NCBI GenBank assembly: GCA_910574455.1
Contig: CAJSYZ010000003.1
Location: forward strand, 496,001 to 560,000
Length of the DNA: 64,000 bases
Origin: Trichaptum fuscoviolaceum
Lineage: Eukaryota > Basidiomycota > Agaricomycetes > Hymenochaetales > Trichaptaceae
Direction: 5' to 3'
Shown here piece by piece: positions 11,801 through 22,539 of this stretch. A model generated the notes under the pieces. It made no database searches, was not told where the DNA came from, and saw only the letters and a program-made list of their open reading frames with translations. Position 1 is the first letter of the stretch. The number at the start of each line of letters is the position of its first letter. The position numbers were made by a program, and so were the translations under genes.

Positions 11801-13019
11801 ATAGATCAAGCTACGCTTGAAACCCTTTGAACCTTACCTCCGATTTTATCATCTCCGTCCTTGTATAGGGAATTAATACTTTGCATATTCCATATATACT
11901 CTGAACTCACGCTAGCGATTCTATCCCAATGGCTTAGTTTATCAGGATGAAGTGCAACTTTTTCAAGCGTGCTCCAAGTGACGATGCGAATTGAAGACCA
12001 AAGCCTATAGAAAGACTCTCTAACTTCGCCCATTGCGTCCGGTCTCCCTAAGATTTCATTTTCATACAAACTCTTCGCCTAAACATTGGGACTACATACC
12101 ACTGGGAGTCACGTCGAAGGCCTTCTCCAGATATTGTACAGGGTCAAGCAATCTTTTCCGCAGTGTTTCTGCCCTTTCAAATACATCTTTGTCGCCTCCG
12201 ACAATGCCCAAGTGCGCAATGAAGCATCCCAACTATTATTTGTCGGTGAGAGAATAATTGCTCATCAAGGGACCCGTACGTACCTCCACCTGCATCTTTT
12301 CGCACTCGCTTGAATGGAAGCCAGTATAAGAGCCAATTTGAAGAGTAAGGCGGAGTGTAGTACCTTCTGTGCTTCGCACATCTGTCTTTGTACTTGACAA
12401 TTGTTTCGTCGCTTGGCCAGTCGTCTATGGGTGCGTTTGAGCCGTCATGGCTGCCGTCATTAAAGACACGTCATCACGCACCATCGATATCAGTCTCATT
12501 CTGCTCCATCTCAATGTTGAGAAGTTCCTGAGTAGTAGGGTCTGCAGCTGCTGGTGAATTGTCACCTACGTATTCATTCGATTCATCTCAGTTGCCATCA
12601 TAAAAGACACGTTATTTCTCACCCGGATTCGCAGTACCGAGGTTTGCCATATCAGTACTGAGAGGTTCCTGGTTAGCGGCGCCTGCTTCTGTTGGTGAGC
12701 CGTCGCTTTGGTGCAAAGCTCCACGAAGTTCCTGGGCTATTTTCGCGTCAGAAAGGATGTACGCATGGGTTGAAGGTACGTGAGTTTGTCACTCACTATT
12801 TTCTTGATTTTCCTTTCGAAGCATATGGTCTCGCATCTCCTTCACGACAATGAGGATATCTTTCAGCGTGTCATTCGATACTTGCGACGAATTGACGCCT
12901 TGACACCATCAATATCTCAACGAAATATATTGCTGAGAATTACGAACCTATTCCTGGATCTGTGAAACCGCGTCAGCTTAAAGTCTGTAACAGGAGGTAG
13001 GAAGAAACAAACCAGACAT
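8878..13019 (-). CDS. Tandem-repeated fungal membrane protein, copy 1 (22 exons)
   Basis: My splice model is open throughout and gives 1005 residues. Exons, 5' to 3': 13019-13013, 12959-12948, 12898-12797, 12736-12623, 12565-12482, 12424-12364, 12308-12284, 12232-12100, 12047-11911, 11859-11838, 11783-11664, 11599-11434, 11375-11351, 11301-11169, 11116-10977, 10924-10903, 10847-10662, 10612-10366, 10310-10184, 10134-9896, 9841-9452, 9403-8878. The N terminus (about residues 1-125) is polar and probably disordered. Two homologous helical repeats follow, around IAHLGIVGGDK and IAHYGVVGGDK. Then come four likely membrane segments, including LRGVVNLFWFLSLVFSV, MLFLIIAAVAFVLGLNLFAY and GMCFLAVTVWFVYHL. 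The C-terminal tail is acidic, then Pro/Ser/Thr-rich. Introns are about 45-60 nt; the last one has a perfect TACTAAC. It resembles uncharacterised Agaricomycete membrane proteins with an NxFWFxSLxFS...SLLGLTW motif. The biochemical role is unknown. The first exon codes only for Met-Ser plus one base. Confidence 0.75.
12948..12959 (-). other. 12-nt microexon of the membrane-protein gene
   Basis: The exon ATCCAGGAATAG sits between a TTTCACAG acceptor and a GTTCG donor and joins the 7-nt first exon to the third exon in frame (Met-Ser-Asp-Pro-Gly-Ile-Gly-Val). Gene 2 has ATCCTGAAATAG and gene 3 has ATCCAGGAATAG at the same place, each with the same flanking signals. Conservation of frame across three copies is the support, and RNA evidence is absent. 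Confidence 0.6.
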
Positions 13020-13090
13020 ATCTTTCACAGCGAGAAGAAGGATATGGAGGTGGGAGGAAAGAGACTCGTCGGCGCTGAAGAGGCTGGACC

Positions 13091-13099
13091 CTTTATAGC
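13091..13099 (-). promoter_or_regulatory. TATA box of membrane-protein gene 1
   Basis: On the minus strand GCTATAAAGGG lies about 72 bp upstream of the proposed ATG at 13019. The same box occurs at the same distance in genes 2 and 3, inside a conserved upstream block. Confidence 0.6.
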
Positions 13100-15650
13100 A
13101 CATGCGAATACAATGAGGCAGCCAGCGCTAATCAAGGTAATTTTAGGCACTGGCATCAGCAATAGAAGGTCGAATGCAGATAAGGGCTGGTCTGAAAAAG
13201 TAGCCAAGGTCCACGAACGTTTCCTCACATCACCTGTGAAGTCCCAGCGGGAAGTCTTGGAGGTGTCTGATACCTAGCGACAGGACTCGGAACACAGTAC
13301 CGCCATAGTGCTTCGGGGTTTCACCCTCACAAGATAATAACCTGACAATCCAAAATGTAGATCGTGTTGTCAGTCGTAGAAACAGATCAGACATTATCCC
13401 AAGAATGCAATCCCCAAGAGATTTGCATCCAGTGGCGGTGTAGAGATAGCAAGACTCGACAATGCAACAGAAATGTGGCGAGCGACAATCCGTGCGGGAG
13501 AGCGGTACGAACTTAAGACGCAGAGGAAAGTGTCGACCACGTTCAAGGAGAACTGAGCAGCGTCGATATGAGATTTGTCGTGCAGGAAAGCGGGAAGAAG
13601 ACATGGGGGGCATGACGAGTGAGACCGGGCGCTGTGTGGTATGTAAAATGTGGCAGTGGCGAGATAGACAGAGTTTGATGCCAATAGCGGCGGACATGAA
13701 AACATTGCGCATGCTATATCATTGTAATTACCTCTGGTAAGCTCACTTGATCTTCCGTGGCAACCGAATGTGCTGTAGCCACTCGAAATCTGATGTGAAG
13801 ATGTGCTCAGTGTCATAAGCCTCCGGTGACCGTACGAGAGTCTGGAATAGATTGCTTGTTGAAAAAATAGCCATACTTCAGTCGTTGATAAGGAATTCAT
13901 GAAAAAGAGGGCGTCAACTGCATTTCTCTCGTTTCTTGGGCGGTAATGGGCGATGGAGGAAGAAAAGCTTGGTGGTGCGGGGCTTCCGGGTAATAAACAT
14001 ATACATATTTAAATCGGCGACTTGGAGACTCGGAATAGCCGGTCCGGCGGGTGCGCTTTTCGTTTGTCTCAGAGTCTTCAGACGAGTCGTATATTTTGTT
14101 TTCGGTGGTTTGTAGAATTGCGCAGGTGGAGACGACGGACGGAGCAGAACGCGACAAAGTTTTCATTGCGACGGCGATAACAAAAATGTGCCGCAGTAGG
14201 TACAAACATATGTAAACTAGCGATTACTAAATATAGTATACTATGCGTGCCACATTACAATGCGAGATCGCAAACCTTTAACATGGTTCCTTACCTCAAT
14301 CCCTGCATATTTGCTGCAACATTGACGAGTTTTGTGACAATGGCCGGTCCGCCTTGCTACGGATGTTGTGAAGACGTGCTTAGACAGTGGGCTGTTTTGA
14401 GGCTCGGTCGGCGCAGAGTTCCTTTCATGAAGCAAATTCACCCAATTTTCTGGCGACTCCATCATTCATTCTCGAGGCCTCCTTCCTATCTTTTCTCATG
14501 CGACCTTCGCTGCATGCTTTATCCCAATGTGCGACGCAGGCAAGACCACTGGTGCAATTTCGCGTGAACTACCATCCGAAGGAGGGCAGAGTGGCGAAAA
14601 TGCAAGATGAGAAGTTAATGTTGGGCAACATAGCGAGAGAGATTTAGGTACGCACATATGTTCCCAGTGTGTCACTCGTTCCACCAGTCACTCTCTCTTC
14701 CGTTCCACTTATACCCTCCACGAATATGCCTGAGGGTGTTATCCTGTTCCTCCCTTTCAGAATCGCATTCTTCGTCCTGGCATTCGCAGGATCATGACCG
14801 ACACTTACTCCCGCCGATCTCTCGCGTCGCGTAAGAATGCAATCCCTACGAGCTCGTGCGACCCATTAAAGCGCTCGTCTCATTCTGTGCATGTGGCGTC
14901 GGCGTCTGCGTAACAGTCTCTTGCTCGTGCATTATCCTCTGTTTGCGCGCCTCAGCTTATCCATCTATAATCTCCAGTCGGATCCATCGCAAAGTGCTTT
15001 ATTTGCAGTGTCTCCCTTTACTTTCATTTTCCATACCTTGCTGGGTGCGTGCTCTGAGATTTCTGTCCGCTGGGCAACGATAAGCTCGAGTAGGCGCTCT
15101 GGGAGTCGATGAGGCTGGTGTGCCGTCACAGGAAAGGCGGTTTGAAGATGGAAGGAGATATCATTCTAAAGGATGGAGAAGAAAGGAGGAGATGGCGATC
15201 CAGGAGGAAGCATCAGGCAACCCGCCAAACCAGTTTTGTCCGTATCCTTGCACCAGCATCTCGTACTCGGCTCGGACGTCAACACTGGTAACGGAAGGCA
15301 TTTGTTGTTGGCTGAGACCTTGCGCGTCGTGTCCTTGTGGCTTCCTCATTGTGTTTGTATCTTCCGTGGAGATGAAAAGGTGCTTCGCCCGAGCCTGTGT
15401 ATGTGTTTCCTCGCGAAAGCGAGCCCTTAGCATCCGTTTAGCTTCCGGTCATCGTGGACGCAGTCCAAAGCTCACTGTACCTATAAGAGATGCTCGTATG
15501 GACAATGAGGGTGCATAGAGGTGAGAGTCGAAGACGAACTTCGAGGGAAGAAATGCGTGCTCCTGATCCGACTCGCGACTCGGAGTCCGGCACTCGGCAA
15601 GTCAAGCGATAGCCGATACTTTGGCAATGGCAACCTCAGGCTCCATTCTT
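13100..15650. other. Unit 1 upstream spacer, no supported gene
   Basis: The upstream block 13230-13740 is well conserved in units 2 and 3, but its frames are not maintained, so it looks like conserved non-coding or recently duplicated DNA. The remainder (about 14240-15640) shows faint similarity to the first part of the next unit's spacer, suggesting an older duplication inside each unit. No gene can be supported. Confidence 0.4.
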
Positions 15651-15836
15651 GTCGCTGGCGACTCAGAGAATAACCGGCCCGTCGCGCTGCTTCCCTGTTC
15701 AACGACTCCTCTTCAGCAATCAACAAGCCGCACCTTTACTCACGTTTACAAATGCTTTGACTCTCTTTCACCCTGCGATGCAAACAAAGACACTCTTGCA
15801 TCTTCGCGCTAACTACACACCGAAGGGGAGAAAAAC
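15300..15836. repeat. Near-identical block shared by units 1/2 and 2/3 junctions
   Basis: About 535 bp ending at the GAGAAAA near 15836 reads the same as 24571-25107 by eye, while sequence on both sides is clearly diverged. This is the junction between consecutive tandem units. It marks either the crossover point of the latest tandem duplication or a gene-conversion tract. Confidence 0.7.
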
Positions 15837-18286
15837 CTCGAAAGAGCGCGATGTGGAGGTTAATGTTATGCGGAATAATGGATGAGATGAGGGTGCGCAC
15901 CGTCATTGAGGAAAGTTGCTTCTAGCTGAGGTGCGTGTACTGTTTTTTTGTGTACTATCACCATCGACTTACAATTCATTTTCAGCCACTGCCGCTAGCT
16001 CCTAACGTCTCCTGTCTCGTCCGTTCTGCTTATAAGATCACCGCGGAATTATTTGCCGATACGTATTTGCCCTTTTGCTTTCACCAACCTTTTCGCAACG
16101 CATACCAAAACGTCATTCCCTACGGGCGCGCTTCAAAGCGACCACCTCATTCTGTGTGCGTGGCTTCGTCGTTCGTACTGTCCTTCGCAAATTCGACCTC
16201 TTACTCGTGTTCCATCTGCTATACGCGCCCAATCCAAAGCACTTCAATCTCTATGTCGCCCTCCACTTGCAATTCTCCCTACCATGCCTTTGATGCGAAC
16301 CTTGCAACTCATTGTCAATTGGTCATCGTGAAGCTAAGTTACCCGGTCTGGATATCGATGAGGATGACGTGCCGTAACTTGCAGTCGGTTCTGGAGGAAA
16401 GGGAGTTTGACATCAAGAGCACGGAGAAGGGATGGAGGTATTGCCCAAGAGAAAGGACGGACAAGCAGGCTGACGAGGCTGCGAAGGTGCATAATGATAT
16501 GAGGAGGGGTAAAGTTCGAGAGAGGACAGATTGTTTGTGGGGAGGTGCGCAATATTATTCGATATTGGCTTATAGCATCGGACTGACCTCCGCTCAAACA
16601 TCAGTCTCAAACATCAAGCATGTCCTGAGCAGCTACGGACAACCTCATCGTCTCGTATATCACCATTGTCCTCCCGACATTACCGTAATTTCCTTGAGTT
16701 GGCGAGGGACACGAAGGCGACTGGTGCAAGTAACGTCATGGTCGTCCTCGAGCCGATCCCTGCACTTTCACCTTCTGCCTCAACTATTTCATCCGTAGAC
16801 GCAATCGAGGATGTACTGGAATCCCTCTAACTCACCCTTTCCAAAAGACGTTTAGCGCAACCACGACCGACCAATAATACTTGCCCTTTTACTCGCGCAC
16901 CTTCGCGATGCTTGCTCTGATTCCTCCGCTTACGCTCTCCGATCTTTCCCAACTCTTTAAACCCACCATCTTTTTTCTCATGTGCGTCGGAAATCTATGT
17001 CGACTCAACCACTTACTCGTCAAACTTCCACCAAACCTCGGTCCATTGAATCCGGATCTCCAGGGCATAGCGACTTGATCGCAGTTCAACCCTTTCCAAG
17101 GCAATGGATCCTGCCCTGCTACGTTCGTGGTGAGAACCATAGAAGACGAAGGCGATATCGGTGAGGTCGGCGTGTCTTCAGTTGGAAAGGGACAGTTGGA
17201 CGCTTTTCATATGAGACTAAGAAGAGGGAACAGCATCGGAATATGCAGCTCTTTCTTCAAGAATCCCATAAAAGTCGATCTCCAATGAGCTAAAGATGCA
17301 GTTGGTACCATCTCTTCTTGCTCCCCCTCTATCTGCCTTGTCGACCTTACTTTCTCAAGCAGCCTTTCTGTGGAGTCCCGCATTAGTTAATAGCGTCGAG
17401 GTAGGCGAACCTTGACCAGCACTCTCAACTAAGTAACCTTGTCGTCATCCCCGTACCAATCTTCTGACTTGGCCTTCTCTTTCCATGTCCGGAACCCTAC
17501 AAAGACCACTGTCATCCCCTGACCCAGATCCGTGCCAAGCTATCGTTCACAGGCACTTCTCGACTTCTTCGATGGAATAATTTATATCATCTGGCTATTC
17601 CAGTCATGTATCTAACTCATTAATGCAATGGCGTAACGCGTAGTACCCTCTATGAATACAAGCTGTGCAAGTAGATGATGAAGATTAGTGAATACCGGCG
17701 GGTCGACTCAGGATCACAATGAGCAGATCTCACGCCTTGCAGAAAGAAGGGCAGGAAACAGGGCCTCGCGAGCTCACGCAATGCATTCGACTCCAGATTT
17801 GTACCAAATTCTTGTGTCATGAGGTGCGTAGATAGCAGATGTTTCATGTGATACATGACTACAACTCGCGAATGACTTCGCAGATGCCGCGCTGCGCGCA
17901 GAAAAGAGTTGAAGGTTCTTATGGGATGCGGGAGTTGGAGGAAAGCGAAAAGCAAAAGGAGAACTCTGTTGTACGTCGCAATGGTGGCAGAAAGGGAAAC
18001 ATCCATTCGATCCATCTGCAAGATTCCAAGGGCATGCGAGTTCAATATCTGACACTCCGGCGTCATTCAAGAACAGTTGATGGTTAGAGATTCAAATAAC
18101 CTGCAATGTGAGAAAATGTTAATTACATAGCATGAGACGGAATAAAAGCATCATTATAAGTGAATGGGGCAAAGTTCTCGTATGACCACTTTCTACTTGG
18201 CGCCGTTCTATGGATATGAATTTCATAAAGTTAATCTCAATGAATCAATGACTGAACATACTATAACCCTTCTGCGAAATCCGGCA
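15651..18286. other. Unit 2 spacer, no supported gene
   Basis: A long plus-strand open frame (15935-16798) is present, but its composition and lack of conservation in units 1 and 3 argue against coding. A GTGCGC...TATAG intron-like segment near 16543-16574 parallels unit 1. I see no supported gene here. Confidence 0.4.
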
Positions 18287-21200
18287 TCACTCTCCCAGCT
18301 CTTCCTCGTTCTCGTTCGGCGTCGACGTGACTTCCTCGATCTCATTGAGCGTAGCAGCTCCCGTTCCTATTACAGAAGTGCTTGGCAGCAGAATCGGATC
18401 TGCAGGCGTAGATCCAGGCGCTAGTGGGCTTGGTGATGCAGTCGACGGAGGGTGCTCATCAAGAGGAGGAGGAGGATGGTCTAGCTGGCCTGAGCTATCC
18501 GGTTTAACGTCCGTCTGTGTTGAAGGCAACTGTTCCGTGCCTTCATGAACGGAAGCGGGCTGGCTTGATTGGGGCGGAGTGGCCTGAGTGGACGCGGCGT
18601 TGACTTGGTCTTGCTCAACGACTTCTGATCCTAGACGTAGAGGGTCAATGTTGGCCTGCTCTGCCACCGCCTCGCGATGCTGCTCCTCCTCAATCTCCCT
18701 ACTTGCTTTCTCGTGATCATCGACCCATGCGGGGAACACTACATCATGGAATTTCTTCCTGAGGTCTGGGTAACCCCAAAGAAATTTCCCGATATAATAC
18801 CTTGCATCTTCTTCACTCCTCACACTGATACATGTTAGTATGCTCATTGTGTTCAAGTGGTCAGGCGCTTACATCGAGCGTTTCCAATCTTTAATTGTCG
18901 ACATGACCCAATTGACCGTTTCACCGTTGAAGGTTTTTAGCAGAGCTTCACGAAACTCGTTTTCGGCGTTATTAACAAGGTTTTCCGCCTGCGTTTCCTC
19001 CGGCCCCTCAGCTTTCTCATGTTGCTCTTCTCCTCCAGATTCAATGTCTTCTGTCCTTCCCGCAGGGAAACATGCGCATATATGCACCCGAACAAAATGA
19101 CCAAAGTCAGAAAATGCGTTCTTTGTCACCAGCCGGCCCTTCTTGATCGGATATACGATGAAGCGGATGATTTTCGAAAGAAGGTATGGTTCTGGCCAGT
19201 CGCGTTCCCAGTCAATGTCGTAATTGAGACGCGCTACGCGGTTGTCAGTCCCGAATGCCCTATTACGAGATGTCAGTACAAACTTGAGCAGTGATGGGGA
19301 GATTCGAAGAACCAGAAGATGTTCAGCTGCAGGTGTAAATTCTGCTTATATTTGTCATAGGGCTGCTTTGCCATGTTCCAAATCCATTTCATGCACTTCA
19401 TGCTCGTTCCTATAATCCAATCAGCAGCTTTTGCGATTAGCTTCACGGCCGTCCTTATCCATCCAGCCCAGACGGAATCACGCTTGAGCTGGTATATAAA
19501 CCAAAGTGTAACTGCGAGCAAGCACATGCCATGCAGTCCAGTGAGAATGCTTGTTGCGAAAGAGACAAATCGTGGCTGCCAAAATGTCAGATTTGTGGAA
19601 ATCTTATAGTACATGGTGACGCACCTGGAGAGACAGATATGCAAACAGGTTCAATCCAAGGACAAAAGCGACAGCCGCAATGATCAGGAACAGCATGGGC
19701 GCTTTGTCGAACCACAAGCGAATGACCCTCGGAGGGACACGAGTATCATAGCTTGAAGTCCTATCAGCCAACCATTGGAAATAAACATAGTATCGACCAC
19801 GAACATCGACGATTTCCTCCATGTCAGTCCCAGCAAGCTACTCACACCCGAAGACACACTAAAGACCAACGACATGAACCAGAAGAGGTTGACTACTCCT
19901 CTCAGGGAATCGGATGCTTCATCCTGCAATGGTGCATACGTGAACTGGAGGGTGGTCGCCGTCACACTGGAGAAGAAAGTTGCGATTGTTGTTAGATTGA
20001 TGTAACGTGTTGTGTCCCTCTCCATTTGATCAACAAGAAACTTTGGTAAAGCTGGTTTTGTGTTAGTGGTTGAAGAAGTAACGAACATCAAGTTCACTCA
20101 CATTCCTTTCCGAACGTCTTCAACTCTTCCGATACGGCATTAGCTGGGATCTCTCCCAATTTCGCCTGTTCCCCATGACCGATACCGATCATCACTCGTT
20201 TGAAGTCGGAGAGGAAATTGCTGTGTATGTATGCTATGCATTCAGACACCTCCCCGCGATGCAAAAATCCTAATCACACGACAAAGTCAGATACCCAATC
20301 AAAGACTGTAAATTATAATTTCTCGCTTACTCAAGATTCTGAGTGCTCCAATCTTTGTGGAGATGGGTCAACTTCACATATATGTCGTGTGCTTCGTGCT
20401 CACCCGTAAACATGTTACCCATTGCTTTACTTTTCGAAAGTAAAATGCGTGTTTCTGATGATAGAGACTGCTTTGAAAGCGAATGGCGGCGTAAAGAAGA
20501 TCTTGGTTTACAACACGCATTTCCGTCCGGAAATCTGTCGAACAGAATATGAGTTTCCTTATTCATCCCATCGCACGCCACGCACCGTCCGGTTGCTTTC
20601 GAGTAACACTGTCCAGGTAATCAACATGAGAAAGTAGCTCCTGCTTGAGGTTCATCGTAGCTTCAATGACAGTCTTGTCACCTCCGATTATAGTAAAGTG
20701 TGAAACTAGGTGGTCCAGCTGCATTTACCATTACAACAGCATTTGATGAGCGGTATGAGTTTGCTAACCTCTATCCGCATCTCATCGCACAATCTAAAGA
20801 GGGTATGTCACTCTCAACTCAAAGGGTGTGCTTGTGTGAGAATACATACCTTCGGTGTCCTGCAAGCCGTAGTGCGAGGTGATTAATCTCATTAGGTGTC
20901 GGCCAAGCACCTAGCTCTCCGATACCTTCCGTTAGTGGGAAGACATGGTCTATATATTCTGCACACCGGCTTTCAGCGTCCGCTATCCTCAGCGTTGCCA
21001 ACCATTCACTCGAAGCTAGAAGAAAATCAAATCGGGAGTCATTGGTAGATGTATATGCATTTAATACCAAAGTCTCGAAAGAGCTTAAGCACGTACATTT
21101 CTCCTCGAATGTCGTGAGCGCTTCGACAACTCCACCCATCGCAGTTTCCAAGGCGGAGAATAATTCGTCGTTAATGAATTTCAAGCATTCGACATATTTA

Positions 21201-22458
21201 CTTTTCCATACGAGGCCTGCGCCACACATCATTAGAGATCAAGTTGTGGATCGAAAGCCTTTGGTCCATACCACTAATTTTGTCATCTCCGTCCTTGTAT
21301 GAGGGGATTAATCCTTTGCATTTTCCATAGATACTCTGAACTCACGCTAGCGACTCTACTACTCCATTGCTTGAGCTTATCAGGATAAAGTGCATCTTTT
21401 TCATGTGGGCTCCGAGCGAAGTCATTAATTGAGTTCCAAAGTCTAAAGAAAGACCCTCTAACTTCGCCCATTGCGTTCGGTCTCCCTAAGACTTCATTAT
21501 TCATACAAAATCTTCGCCTAAACATTAATACGACATACCACTGGGAGTCACATCGAAGGCCTTCTCCAGAAATTGTACAGGTTCAATCAATATTTTCCGC
21601 AGTGTGTCTGCCCTTCTAATTACAGCTTTGCCACCACCGACAATGCCCAAGTGCACAATGAAGCATCCCAACTATTATTTGTCGGTCAGAGAATATTTGC
21701 TCAACAAGGGTCCCGTACGTACCTCCACCTGCATCTTTTCGCACTCGCTTGAATGGAAGACAGTATAAGAGCCAATTTGAAGAGTAAGGCGGAGTGTAGT
21801 ACCTTCTGTGCTTCGCACATCTGTCTTTGTACTTGACAATTGTTTCGTCGCTTGGCCAGTCGTCTATGGGTGCGTTTGAGCCGTCACGGCTGCCGTCATT
21901 AAAGACACGTCATCACGCACCATCGATATCAGTCTCATTCTGTCCCATCTCAATGTTGAGAAGTTCCTGAGTAGTAGGGTCTGCAGCTGCTGGTGAATTG
22001 TCACCTACGTATTCATTCGATTCATCTCAGTTGCCATCATAAAAGACGCGTTATTTCTCACCCGCATTCGCAGTACCGAGGTTTGCCATATCAGTACTGA
22101 GAGGTTCCTGGTTAGCGGCGCCTGCTTCTTCTGGTGAGCCATCGCTTTGGTGCAAAGCTCCACGAAGTTCTTGGGCTGTTTTCGCGTCAGAAACGATGTA
22201 CGCATGGGTTGAAGGTATGTGAGTTTGTCACTCACTATTTTCTTGATTTTCCTTTCGAAGCATATGGTCTCGCATCTCCTTCACGACAATGAGGATATCT
22301 TTCAGCGTGTCATTCGATACTTGCGACGAATTGACGCCTAGGCACTATCAATATCCCAACGACATAGATTGCTGGTAATTGCGAACCTATTTCAGGATCT
22401 GTGAAACTGCGTCAGCTTTAAGTCTGCAACTTGAGGTAAGAAGGAACGAACCAGACAT
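18287..22458 (-). CDS. Tandem-repeated fungal membrane protein, copy 2
   Basis: The exon structure parallels copy 1. It has an ATGTCTG first exon at 22458-22452 followed by a 12-nt microexon reading ATCCTGAAATAG, the paired helical repeats (around IVHLGIVGGGK and VSHFTIIGGDK), a membrane domain with FLVDQMERDTTRYINL and LRGVVNLFWFMSLVFSV, and a last exon at 18824-18287. Every exon I checked against copy 1 stays open and keeps its phase, so the gene looks intact at about 1000 residues, though I did not sum all exons. The Pro/Ser/Thr-rich tail carries HPPPPLDEHPPSTASPSP near its end. Exons 3-7 and their introns are almost identical to those of copy 1, while the repeats are strongly diverged from it. 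Confidence 0.7.
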
Positions 22459-22530
22459 ATCTTTCACAGCGAGCAGAAGGATGTGGAGGTGGGAGGAAAG
22501 AGAATCGTCGGCGCTGAAGGGGCTGGACCC

Positions 22531-22539
22531 CTTTATAGC
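22531..22539 (-). promoter_or_regulatory. TATA box of membrane-protein gene 2
   Basis: GCTATAAAGGGG on the minus strand lies about 73 bp upstream of the ATG at 22458, as in the other two copies. Confidence 0.55.

Larger units (their letters stand above)
6593..15650. repeat. Tandem unit 1 (~9.0 kb)
   Basis: The landmark GTCGCTGGCGACTCAGAGAATA occurs at 6629, 15651 and 24923 (quoted here in part of its context), giving spacings of 9022 and 9272 bp. Each unit has a 5' spacer, one minus-strand membrane-protein gene, a TATA-type promoter and a second spacer. Unit 1 abuts the left inverted arm at 6592/6593. Confidence 0.85.

Noticed and set aside
13394..13900. 168-codon minus-strand frame conserved in unit 2
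   Set aside because: Frames shift between units 1, 2 and 3, and the block lies upstream of a TATA promoter. It is better explained as duplicated non-coding DNA.
15935..16798. 287-codon plus-strand frame, the longest in the spacers
   Set aside because: It is not maintained in units 1 or 3, has no domain, and its composition resembles translated non-coding DNA.
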